DNA from: Ignavibacteriaceae bacterium | Lineage (GTDB): Bacteria; Bacteroidota; Ignavibacteria; Ignavibacteriales; Ignavibacteriaceae | Assembly (NCBI GenBank): GCA_013388525.1 | Contig: JACAFA010000253.1 | Span: 1 to 8,582, forward strand | Direction: 5' to 3' | DNA length: 8,582 nt | The notes under the pieces: generated by a model | Told to the model about the DNA's origin: nothing | What the model saw: the letters and a program-made list of their open reading frames with translations, nothing else | Databases searched by the model: none | Translations under genes and position numbers: made by a program | Shown here: positions 1 through 6,435 of the stretch, one piece after another | Position numbering within the stretch: position 1 is the first letter of the stretch | Layout: the number at the start of each line of letters is the position of its first letter

Positions 1-903
1 CTTATTGAGCAGAGAAATCTTGCGAAAAAGAAAAATGATAAGCAGCTATCGCAAGCTATAAAAATTTTAATGAACAGTTTTTACGGCGTAATGGGTTCAT
101 TCGGATGCAGATTTTATCATCCAAACCTTCCAACTGCAATAACCGGAACGGGACAAAAGCTGCTGAAAGGAAGTAAAGATTTTCTGGCTGAACAAGGTTA
201 CGAAGTAATTTATGGTGACACTGATTCTCTATTTGTTAAACTAAAAGAAGGTGAGGGAGAACATGCTGAAGATAACGGAAAAAGAATTGCAGATGATTTA
301 AATAAATACTGGTTAGGAAAAATTCAGAATGAATATGGATTGAAGTCATATCTTGAAATAGAGTTTGAAAAATATTACAGAAAGTTCATACTTACTCCTG
401 CGAGAGGAAGCGAATCTGGTGCAAAGAAAAGATATGCTGGACTTTTATCAGCTAACGGTAAAGAAACAATTGAATTTGTCGGGATGGAGTTTGTACGATC
501 AGATTGGACGCGGCTTGCAAAGGAATTCCAGGTAGAACTATACAATAGAATTTTCAATAATGAGGAAATTGAAAATTGGTTACGAGAAATTGTTAGAAAA
601 GTAAAAGCCGGTGAGTTTGATGATAAGCTTGTTTACAGAAAAAGATTAAGAAAAGATGTTGACGAATACACTAAAAATGTTCCTCAACACGTAAAAGCTG
701 CCCGTATGCTCCCTGAATCCACTGGAACTGTTTACTATGTGATTACGAAAAGAGGACCGATTCCTGTTGAATTGAAACATACCGACATTGATTACGATCA
801 TTACATTGAAAAGCAACTTAAGCCAATTGCTGATTCTGTTTTAATTTTATTGGGAGAATCTTTTGATTCTATTGTTCAGTCAGATCAGTTAAGCTTCTTT
901 TAA
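1..903 (+). CDS. polB: DNA polymerase II (family B), 3' part of gene; start outside window
   Basis: This is the C-terminal 300 residues of a family B DNA polymerase, the bacterial Pol II type used in repair and replication restart. The frame is open from base 1, so the exonuclease domain and the first polymerase motif lie to the left of the window. Visible are motif B (KILMNSFYG, residues 21-29 of the visible part), motif C with the metal-binding aspartates (YGDTDS, 71-76) and the KKRYAGL primer-template contact (142-148). The rest is thumb domain. The chain ends in QLSFF (296-300), which fits the QL(S/D)LF-type sliding-clamp-binding peptide and suggests that the true C-terminus is intact. 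The first ATG, at 70, lies inside motif B and is not a start. No convincing terminator follows. The family call is firm; Pol II rather than another bacterial or viral family B enzyme is inferred from the KKRYAGL motif and chromosomal context. Confidence 0.93.
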   Translation, partial: LIEQRNLAKKKNDKQLSQAIKILMNSFYGVMGSFGCRFYHPNLPTAITGTGQKLLKGSKDFLAEQGYEVIYGDTDSLFVKLKEGEGEHAEDNGKRIADDLNKYWLGKIQNEYGLKSYLEIEFEKYYRKFILTPARGSESGAKKRYAGLLSANGKETIEFVGMEFVRSDWTRLAKEFQVELYNRIFNNEEIENWLREIVRKVKAGEFDDKLVYRKRLRKDVDEYTKNVPQHVKAARMLPESTGTVYYVITKRGPIPVELKHTDIDYDHYIEKQLKPIADSVLILLGESFDSIVQSDQLSFF

Positions 904-1049
904 CTCTTAAAAACACCTTCAAAAAAAGTCTTAGTTGGTGATCAGTAACTAAAAAAATTAATTAATCCGTTGCCTTATAGCTTTTCATTTGTTAAGTTTC
1001 ATTTGAATTTATTGCGGGGTAATTACCTGATGAATATTTTCTCAGAATT

Positions 1050-1064
1050 AATCCCTTTGGGATT
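1050..1064. repeat. Perfect small inverted repeat
   Basis: AATCCC (1050-1055) and GGGATT (1059-1064) form a perfect 6-bp stem with a TTT loop. It is followed by neither a T run nor a gene, so it is probably not a terminator. It sits 14 bases upstream of the CT tract and the second hairpin, and the group may be a remnant of a dispersed palindromic element. Function is unknown. Confidence 0.45.
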
Positions 1065-1091
1065 GGCACGATATTTATCTCTCTCTCTCTG

Positions 1092-1116
1092 GAGGAGAAC
1101 AGAATGATTTCTCCTC
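1092..1116 (+). promoter_or_regulatory. Hairpin enclosing a strong ribosome binding site and an ATG
   Basis: GAGGAGAA (1092-1099) pairs perfectly with TTCTCCTC (1109-1116), leaving a 9-base loop. The 5' arm covers most of a near-ideal Shine-Dalgarno sequence (GGAGGAG, 1091-1097), and the loop contains ATG at 1104-1106, six bases after it. The structure could therefore hide the ribosome binding site of the 33-codon ORF starting there. Both arms are purine/pyrimidine runs in a low-complexity patch, so chance pairing is possible. Confidence 0.35.
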
Positions 1117-1205
1117 TTGCAAATCTTTTGTTCCTGAATAATGTTCATCATCCTTTCTCACAGCTTTTATTCCTATCAAATTTTTACCCAACTAGTTTTA
1201 CTTAG
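1104..1205 (+). CDS. Possible 33-residue micro-ORF with strong ribosome binding site
   Basis: ATG at 1104 opens a frame of 33 codons ending in TAG at 1203-1205. GGAGGAG at 1091-1097 lies at ideal spacing and is stronger than the site of any full gene here. The start overlaps the stop of a preceding 25-codon ORF (1030-1107) in an ATGA arrangement typical of translational coupling. The peptide begins MISPLANLLFLNN and is rich in Leu, Phe and Ser, with few charges. No family is recognised. It could be a leader peptide for the downstream cassette, a small membrane peptide, or chance; nothing in its codon use clearly supports coding. Confidence 0.2.
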   Translation: MISPLANLLFLNNVHHPFSQLLFLSNFYPTSFT

Positions 1206-1245
1206 CTTGAAGAAAGCAAAGTTTATTTAACAAAAAGGTTTTAAA

Positions 1246-2115
1246 ATGAAAAATATTATTTATTTATTCTTAATAGTTCTAATAACAACATCTGAGAATA
1301 TTAAATCTCAGCAAATTAATCCGCTTGATTTTTTTCCTCATCATGTTGGAGATTTGTGGCAGTACATTAATTATACACAATCGGGCAATGAATTTTGGGA
1401 AAAGAAAATTACTGCTATTGATACAATAGATACAGATTCCTCAATCATTATAACATTTAATTACAGAAATTCCTTTGACATCCTACACAAAATATATCTT
1501 AATGACAGTCTCACTATTTATTGGAAAACATTTGGTGATTGGGGCATACGTTATAAATTTGATGCACCTTTGAATACTTTTTGGCTTAGTGATCCATACT
1601 TTCCATACTATACTAAATACGTAGAGCAGAATCAGGAATTAGTTTTTGAAGATACACTGCTATATAGAGAATATTGGACAGCACAAGATACTTTATTTAT
1701 TCAAAGTTTATACAATGAACGTTTAGCTCTCGGGTTAGGAGAATATTTTGGTGAATTTGAAGTTGGTATAACAGTATTAAATGGTTGTATTATAAATAGA
1801 GTTCAATATGGAATAATTATAAGTGTTGAAGAAGATAACGAAAACACTCTTCTCTCAGAATATATTTTAAATAATTTTCCAAACCCGTTTAACAGTCAAA
1901 CAACAATTCACTATTACTTACCATCTGAATCTTTTATTACGATTAATATTTACGACATTCTTGGAACAGAGATAAAAAAAGTATTTGAAGGAGAAGAAAC
2001 AGCAGGACATCATTATAAGATATGGCATCCAAAAGAGGAGTCAAGCGGATTATATTTTGTTGTTATGAGAACTAATGAAACACAATTAACTAATAAAGTT
2101 TTATTTCTTAAATAG
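1246..2115 (+). CDS. Small exported protein with type IX secretion C-terminal tail; passenger function unknown
   Basis: A 289-residue predicted exported protein. Residues 1 to about 21 form a Sec-type signal peptide: a short basic start, then a hydrophobic run (MKNIIYLFLIVLITT). The mature part begins with a phrase around FFPHHVGDLWQY that resembles the start of many uncharacterised surface proteins of this group; no enzymatic motif was found. Residues 203-289 are a Por-type (TIGR04183-like) type IX sorting tail, with NNFPNPFN, then YDILGTE, SSGLYF and a final Lys-Val-Leu-Phe-Leu-Lys. This tail directs export across the outer membrane and removal or attachment at the cell surface. The ribosome binding site is weak (AAAAAGG, about 7 bases before ATG). 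The metalloprotease gene begins 10 bases after the stop, so the two are probably one transcript. It may be a partner or substrate of that protease, but this rests only on position. Confidence 0.8.
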   Translation: MKNIIYLFLIVLITTSENIKSQQINPLDFFPHHVGDLWQYINYTQSGNEFWEKKITAIDTIDTDSSIIITFNYRNSFDILHKIYLNDSLTIYWKTFGDWGIRYKFDAPLNTFWLSDPYFPYYTKYVEQNQELVFEDTLLYREYWTAQDTLFIQSLYNERLALGLGEYFGEFEVGITVLNGCIINRVQYGIIISVEEDNENTLLSEYILNNFPNPFNSQTTIHYYLPSESFITINIYDILGTEIKKVFEGEETAGHHYKIWHPKEESSGLYFVVMRTNETQLTNKVLFLK

Positions 2116-2125
2116 GAGTATAAAA

Positions 2126-3352
2126 ATGAAAGCTATAATTTTTATAATTTTATTATTGATTGGTTTCCCTGCACAGTTGGTTCGTCCACAAGCAAATGAT
2201 AATATCAACTGTGCTACAACTCCCTTAAGAGGAGAATTTATTGACCTTCAACAACATGGTGGAATATATTTAACTTCTCAAGGTGAACTCAAGGTTCTTG
2301 TTGTTTTTGCAAAATTCAGAGATGATCATTCTGCACATAATTATTGGCCTGATACCATGGATCCTCAGGCATTTATGACAACTTTTATTGATCCTAACTG
2401 GCAAACAAATTCAACCAACGAAATAAATTTAACACATTATTTTCGGAAAATGTCTCTTGGAACTTTTAAAGTGACAGGAGAATATGTATATGTTGAAACG
2501 CCGCACGATAAATCATATTACGGTAATCCTCCTAGTCGATCTTTGGCAACAAAAGAAGTATTGCAACAAAAAGTTGACCCATTAATTAATTTTGCAAATT
2601 ATGAAAATTGGACTTGTAATGGAAGTTATAGTAAAACTAATCAACCAGACGGCACAATTGATAAGATAATTGTAATTTGGAGAGCACAGCCTTTTAATTC
2701 TGGTTGGGGTGGTGAAGCTTCTTTGGGTGGTGGAAGTTCTTATACTGTTGAAAATGGTACAAAAACTGTAAAAACAGGATTTGGATGTGGTGTTGGATCC
2801 GGCGTAACAGTTCAAGATGTTGTAGATAGGTATCTAAAGTATAATTTTCATAGTTCTGTACACGAAATGGCACATTGGTTGGTTGGTAGTTCGCATCCAT
2901 ATAACGGTAGTACAATGTCCCATCGTGCTTGGGGAATGTTACGAAGTGGATTTGACGGAATATGCGCAAACGCTTATGAAAGAGAAAGAGTGGCTTGGAT
3001 AAATCCAACAGTAATAACTGGTGACGTCCTAAATGCTCCCTTCACAGATTATGTAGAAACGGGTGTTGCATATAAATACCACCCATCAAATGGCGCAACA
3101 AATGAATATTACTTTTTTGAAAACTATCAAAAGTTAAATATTTATTGTGATGCTACTCGTAATCCTAATGATAAAGGAATATTTGTTTATCATATGCAAG
3201 GGTTATATTCCGAATCTGATAATAACCGTTGCAAAACTTCAAATGGACAATTTAACTGGAACGATCCATTTACTACTAATTGTTGGGGCAATACTCTTCC
3301 AGCTTTCAAGATGATAAGTGTGAACAGAAATGCTTATAATAATATGGATTGA
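2126..3352 (+). CDS. M6-like secreted zinc metalloprotease, N-terminal portion (ends at premature TGA)
   Basis: A 408-residue product with a signal peptide (about residues 1-22) followed by an M6 (immune inhibitor A-like) protease domain. Supporting features are the early strand LKVLVVFAKFRDD (residues 55-67), the active-site helix HEMAH (246-250), a likely third zinc ligand at H257 in GSSHPYNG, and the R-rich phrase YERERVAWINP typical of M6 enzymes. GGAG at 2115-2118 overlaps the upstream stop and lies 7 bases before ATG, a good ribosome binding site. The stop at 3350-3352 falls within the final part of the catalytic domain. The following frame-2 codons continue with sequence typical of the end of M6 domains, a fibronectin-III-like domain and a type IX tail. 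This product has seven cysteines, an odd number, and no sorting tail, so on its own it should be neither complete nor surface-delivered. Confidence 0.8.
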   Translation: MKAIIFIILLLIGFPAQLVRPQANDNINCATTPLRGEFIDLQQHGGIYLTSQGELKVLVVFAKFRDDHSAHNYWPDTMDPQAFMTTFIDPNWQTNSTNEINLTHYFRKMSLGTFKVTGEYVYVETPHDKSYYGNPPSRSLATKEVLQQKVDPLINFANYENWTCNGSYSKTNQPDGTIDKIIVIWRAQPFNSGWGGEASLGGGSSYTVENGTKTVKTGFGCGVGSGVTVQDVVDRYLKYNFHSSVHEMAHWLVGSSHPYNGSTMSHRAWGMLRSGFDGICANAYERERVAWINPTVITGDVLNAPFTDYVETGVAYKYHPSNGATNEYYFFENYQKLNIYCDATRNPNDKGIFVYHMQGLYSESDNNRCKTSNGQFNWNDPFTTNCWGNTLPAFKMISVNRNAYNNMD

Positions 3353-3379
3353 ATTCCAAAATAGGGTGGTGGAACAGAA

Positions 3380-4237
3380 TTGTTATATGCACTGATAAAT
3401 GAAAATGGATTTGCAGTTTGTGGTGGTTGGCCCTGGGGAGAAGGATTAAATAATTCTTTTAAACTTGTGTACAATGATGTATTTTCTCCAAAGAGTAATC
3501 CAAATACACATACTTGGGCAGATTCAACAACCAGTTTCACAATGGAAGTTTTTAACCAAAATGGTTCAATTGTTAATGCAAGATTCTATCTTACTGATCC
3601 ATACGCAGGTAAACCTTCAAAACCGCAGTGGTTAAAAGTTCAAGCAAGCCAGAATAATCACCCGTATTTAACCTGGGATGCAAATCAGGAACCAGATGTA
3701 CTTTCGGGTGGTAGTTACAAAGTAGAAAAGTATTCAACTTATGAAGTTGGTTGGTTTCAATTAGCTACTACAACAAACACTTTTTACGAGGATCTTACCG
3801 AGACAATTTGTCCGCTTGGACAGCAATGTGAATCTGGACATTGGGTTCGTTATAGAGTGAAAGCGGTTGACAACACTGCTAAAGTATCTGTTCCATCAGA
3901 TTCTGTAATGAAAATGGTTCTTGGAGGAGCCCCTGATAAAATTAGTGTTGATCCGCCAAGCAGTGAAATGCCAACAGAATATTCCTTAATGCAAAATTAT
4001 CCTAATCCATTCAATCCGGTTACAACCATTTCTTATCTTCTTCCTAAGAATGGATTAGTTACACTAAAAGTGTTTGACATTTTGGGAACTGAAGTAACTT
4101 CCTTAGTAAATGAAACTCAAGAAGCTGGAAGTTATTCCGTTACATTTAACGCATCGCAACTGCCAAGCGGAATTTATTTCTACACTCTTACTTCCAATAA
4201 CTTTATGTCCACGAAGAAGTTAATTTTACTGAAATAA
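3380..4237 (+). CDS. C-terminal portion of the M6-like protease: domain end, Fn3-like domain, type IX tail
   Basis: This segment is in the same frame as the protease upstream and is its continuation. The first possible start is TTG at 3380, but the frame is open from 3365, just after the TAG, and protease-like sequence (GGGTELLYALINENG) spans that TTG; only GGTGG-like codons resemble a ribosome binding site. Counted from the TTG, residues 1 to about 68 finish the M6 domain, including GGWPWGEGLNN and FSPKSNPNTHTW. About 78-175 resemble a fibronectin type III module (KPQWLKVQAS ... WVRYRVKAVD), with a likely disulfide pair at TIC/QQC. Residues 198-285 are a textbook Por-type sorting tail (NYPNPFNP, FDILGTE, SGIYFYTL). 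There is no signal peptide, so translated alone it would not be exported. It is probably a fragment of a broken gene rather than an independent gene. Confidence 0.65.
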   Translation: MLYALINENGFAVCGGWPWGEGLNNSFKLVYNDVFSPKSNPNTHTWADSTTSFTMEVFNQNGSIVNARFYLTDPYAGKPSKPQWLKVQASQNNHPYLTWDANQEPDVLSGGSYKVEKYSTYEVGWFQLATTTNTFYEDLTETICPLGQQCESGHWVRYRVKAVDNTAKVSVPSDSVMKMVLGGAPDKISVDPPSSEMPTEYSLMQNYPNPFNPVTTISYLLPKNGLVTLKVFDILGTEVTSLVNETQEAGSYSVTFNASQLPSGIYFYTLTSNNFMSTKKLILLK

Positions 4238-4252
4238 CTCTTCACAAACATT

Positions 4253-4293
4253 AAGGCCCCGAAATCCGGCAATTGTCGGACGGGGCTTTTTCT
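4253..4293 (+). terminator. Strong intrinsic terminator after the secretion cassette
   Basis: GCCCCG (4256-4261) pairs with CGGGGC (4281-4286). The stem extends outward by a G-T wobble and two A-T pairs into the T run. The loop contains a second nested stem, TCCG/CGGA (4265-4268 and 4277-4280), around an AATT centre. The T run (4287-4291, then CTT) follows directly. It ends transcription 16 bases after the cassette's last stop codon. Confidence 0.88.
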
Positions 4294-4439
4294 TAACGTC
4301 TATTATGTGCTAGATTTAGAATCGTTCAGTATGATCAACTAAGTTCTTTTAATGAAATTCAATTTAATAAGGAATAACTAATTAAGTATTTTTAAAGAGT
4401 AGTTTTAATAATTTTCTGAATAAATGATGAAAGCATAAA

Positions 4440-4889
4440 ATGAAACTCGACGAAATTTTAATCAACAACCAAACCGATATAATTAATGAAGCATTCTATT
4501 CCCTTGAAAGATCTCATCTAAAACATTATGATTCATCCAGAGCAGATGAGAACTGGCAAAGACTTGCCAAATTATTTGATCTTACATTAAATGGTGTCAG
4601 AACAAAAAGTCTCGTCGATATTGTAAACTATTCCGAGAAGGTTGCGAAAGAAAGATATGAATCCGGATTTGATCTTCACGAAGTTCATACAGCTTACAAT
4701 GTTCTTGAAGAATCACTCTGGAAAATTATTGTTAAAGAAATCGAACCATCAGAATTACCTGAATCGCTAGGTTTGATAAGTACTGTTCTCGGAACTGGAA
4801 AAGAGTCTCTTGCACTTGCTTATGTTTCACTTGCAAGTAAACAAAAAGTGAAAAGCTTAAATTTGACACAACTTTTTAAAGGCGTTTAA
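4440..4889 (+). CDS. Stand-alone RsbR-type N-terminal sensor-like helical domain protein
   Basis: A 149-residue, apparently cytoplasmic, all-helical protein with no signal peptide or membrane segment. Its pattern matches the N-terminal domain of RsbRD-type stressosome co-antagonists: an acidic helix start (MKLDEILINNQ), a central LAKLFDLTLNG helix, then AKERYESGFDLHEVHTAYNVLEESLW (residues 69-94, shown here as A69 to W94), in which the G-F-x-L-x-E-V phrase is the family hallmark. The C-terminal STAS domain usual in RsbR proteins is absent; the chain stops after one more helix pair. Upstream of ATG there is only a weak GAAAG-like site, and 147 bases of AT-rich leader follow the terminator. The next gene starts 14 bases after the stop, so the two are likely co-transcribed. 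A role as a signal-sensing or partner-binding module is inferred from the family; the ligand is unknown. Confidence 0.6.
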   Translation: MKLDEILINNQTDIINEAFYSLERSHLKHYDSSRADENWQRLAKLFDLTLNGVRTKSLVDIVNYSEKVAKERYESGFDLHEVHTAYNVLEESLWKIIVKEIEPSELPESLGLISTVLGTGKESLALAYVSLASKQKVKSLNLTQLFKGV

Positions 4890-4903
4890 CACAGAGAGTA
4901 ACA

Positions 4904-6295
4904 TTGAAAATTCAATTTATCGGAGCTGCAAGAACCGTAACAGGTTCTCAACATCTGCTTACAATTAATAACAAAAAAATTCTTCTTGATTGTGGTTTGT
5001 TCCAGGGAAGAAGAGAAGACACTTACGAAAAAAATAAAAGTTTTAAGTTTGATCCAAAAGAAATTGATGCTTTACTTTTATCTCACGCACATATTGATCA
5101 CACAGGGAATATTCCTCATCTTGTAAAAGATGGATTTGACGGACCAATTTATACAACTTCTGCGACAACTGATCTCTGCAAAATTATGCTTGAAGACTCG
5201 GCACATCTTCAGCAAAGAGATATTGAATGGTTAAATAAAAGAAAGAAAAAGCACATACCGGAAGAACCTCTTTATTCAATTGAAGATGTTGAGGAAGCAA
5301 TACAAAAGTTTGTTCCTGTAGAATATAATACCGCAACAGAAATTTTTCCTGGAGTCATAACAACATTTCAGGATGCAGGACATATTCTTGGATCAGCAGG
5401 AATTTTATTAGAAATAGAAGAAGAAGGAAAGAAACTCCGCTTTGGATTTTCTGGTGATATTGGAAGACCCGAAATGCCGATCATTCGTAATCCTGATTTG
5501 TTTCGTGATCTTGATTTATTAATAATGGAAAGCACTTACGGAAACCGTCTTCATTCTCATTCGGAAGAAGTTGAGGAAGAAGTTGCCACAGTTGTAAAAG
5601 AGGTTTTCGATAGAAAAGGGAAAATAATTATTCCGGCATTTGCTGTTGGAAGAACTCAACTGCTGGTTTATGTTCTTCACAAATTATTTGATCAGAATAG
5701 AATTCCTGAAATTCCAATTTATGTTGATAGTCCATTAGCCGTCAATGCAACAAAAGTATTTAAAGAACATCCGGAATGTTTCGACAGAGAGACAAACAGA
5801 ATTTTTTTAGAAACCGGTGATGATCCTTTTGGTTTTGGAAGACTTAAATACATCACTACTGTAGAACAATCAAAAGAACTTAATGATATAAAAGATCCGA
5901 TGATAATTATTTCAGCCTCAGGAATGGCTGAGGGTGGACGAATCCTTCACCATCTTGCAAACAATATTGGTAATCCCAAAAACCTGATTCTGTTTGTTGG
6001 TTATGCCGCTGAACATACTCTTGCAAGGAAGATTATGGATGGGATGGAAAAAGTTAATATTTTGGGCGAAGAGCACTCTGTAAAATGTAAAGTCAAAACT
6101 ATGGATTATTTCAGTGCTCATGCCGATCAAAATGAGCTTTTAGACTACCTTCAGTTAAACCCTTCAAAAAAGTTAAAAAATATATTCCTGGTTCATGGAG
6201 AAGAGGAACAAGCTCTCCCTTTAAGAGAAAAAATTCTTCAAAAAGGTTATAAAAACGCAGATTTTCCATTCCCTGCAGAAAAATTTGTGATTTAG
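4904..6295 (+). CDS. Beta-CASP metallo-beta-lactamase, predicted ribonuclease
   Basis: A 463-residue metallo-beta-lactamase protein of the beta-CASP/RMMBL class, related to the cleavage factor CPSF-73 and bacterial and archaeal homologues, which cut RNA with two zinc ions. All active-site motifs are present: D29 (motif 1), HAHIDH (61-66, motif 2), H160 (motif 3), D185 in SGDIG (motif 4), then beta-CASP motif A at E209 (ESTYG), motif B at H406 (SAHAD) and motif C at H431 (VHGE). FAVGRTQ and SASGMAEGGR are typical of the subgroup. Length is usual for a single-domain bacterial member with no KH domains. The start is TTG at 4904, immediately followed by the canonical first strand (KIQFIGAARTVTGS); no ATG lies upstream in frame near it, and AGAGAG at 4893-4898 is a modest ribosome binding site. 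It follows the sensor-domain gene by 14 bases. The cellular RNA target is not visible. Confidence 0.9.
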   Translation: MKIQFIGAARTVTGSQHLLTINNKKILLDCGLFQGRREDTYEKNKSFKFDPKEIDALLLSHAHIDHTGNIPHLVKDGFDGPIYTTSATTDLCKIMLEDSAHLQQRDIEWLNKRKKKHIPEEPLYSIEDVEEAIQKFVPVEYNTATEIFPGVITTFQDAGHILGSAGILLEIEEEGKKLRFGFSGDIGRPEMPIIRNPDLFRDLDLLIMESTYGNRLHSHSEEVEEEVATVVKEVFDRKGKIIIPAFAVGRTQLLVYVLHKLFDQNRIPEIPIYVDSPLAVNATKVFKEHPECFDRETNRIFLETGDDPFGFGRLKYITTVEQSKELNDIKDPMIIISASGMAEGGRILHHLANNIGNPKNLILFVGYAAEHTLARKIMDGMEKVNILGEEHSVKCKVKTMDYFSAHADQNELLDYLQLNPSKKLKNIFLVHGEEEQALPLREKILQKGYKNADFPFPAEKFVI

Positions 6296-6332
6296 GGAAC
6301 TTTTTAGTCTTCCTTTCATCTTATTACTGTAT

Positions 6333-6340
6333 TATATTTG
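6333..6340 (+). promoter_or_regulatory. Candidate -7 promoter element for the sigma factor gene
   Basis: TATATTTG matches TAnnTTTG, the -7 element recognised by the primary sigma factor in Bacteroidota. Transcription would begin around 6347, leaving a leader of about 88 bases. No clear TTTG-like -33 partner was found 19-21 bases upstream, and the word is easy to meet by chance in AT-rich DNA. The 140-base gap 6296-6435 shows no terminator for the ribonuclease gene, so read-through from upstream is also possible. Confidence 0.3.
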
Positions 6341-6435
6341 TGCCCTTGAAATTAACGACATTTAATAAATTATTCGTTAAAGACCTCAAATATTACATTC
6401 ACCAAACTTTATAAATTTATAGGAGAGCGATTAGC

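Larger units (their letters stand above)
904..1245. other. 342-base gap: no established gene; CT tract, two hairpins, overlapping micro-ORFs
   Basis: No recognised gene lies between the polymerase stop and the exported protein. From left to right the gap holds an AT-rich stretch with a TTAGTT/AACTAA pair (931-936 and 947-952), a perfect small hairpin (1050-1064), a 13-base CT tract (1078-1090), a second hairpin (1092-1116) that encloses a ribosome binding site and an ATG, and then about 120 bases of AT-rich leader up to the next gene. A promoter for the secretion cassette is expected in this last part, but no good TAnnTTTG element was seen; TAGTTTTA at 1193-1200 is the nearest and has no convincing upstream partner. 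Confidence 0.6.
2126..4237 (+). pseudogene. Complete M6-like metalloprotease locus interrupted by two in-frame stops
   Basis: Read through, this locus encodes one protein of about 700 residues: signal peptide, M6 zinc protease domain, fibronectin-III-like module, type IX sorting tail. That order is normal for secreted proteases of this group. TGA (3350-3352) and TAG (3362-3364) interrupt it within 15 bases, and the frame is the same on both sides. If the bases between were read one position later (from 3352), both stops vanish and the residues would be N-S-K-I before GGGTELL. Thus a lost base near TGA plus an extra G in the GGG at 3364-3366 could explain both stops. Explanations, in order of my belief: a sequencing or assembly indel pair, recent gene decay, readthrough. 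The rest of the frame has no other stops, so any decay is recent. Confidence 0.6.

Noticed and set aside
931..952. TTAGTT/AACTAA hairpin as a polymerase terminator
   Set aside because: On the + strand it is followed by As, not Ts. It would look terminator-like only on the minus strand, where no gene reads into it.
1078..1090. CT tract as a phase-variation repeat
   Set aside because: It is short (13 bases) and outside any established gene. It does lie in the 25-codon ORF, but nothing supports that ORF being expressed.
2694..3008. Minus-strand 104-codon frame inside the protease gene
   Set aside because: It lies wholly antisense to a gene with recognisable domain motifs, its peptide is low-complexity His/Gln/Leu, and it has no convincing ribosome binding site.
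3350..3364. TGA/TAG as selenocysteine or pyrrolysine codons
   Set aside because: Two different stops lie 12 bases apart, the position is not a redox or catalytic site, and no stem-loop of the needed kind was seen after the TGA. Error or decay is simpler.
4352..4381. Nine-codon ORF in the leader of the sensor-domain gene
   Set aside because: It is too short to separate from chance, with no ribosome binding site or associated hairpin.
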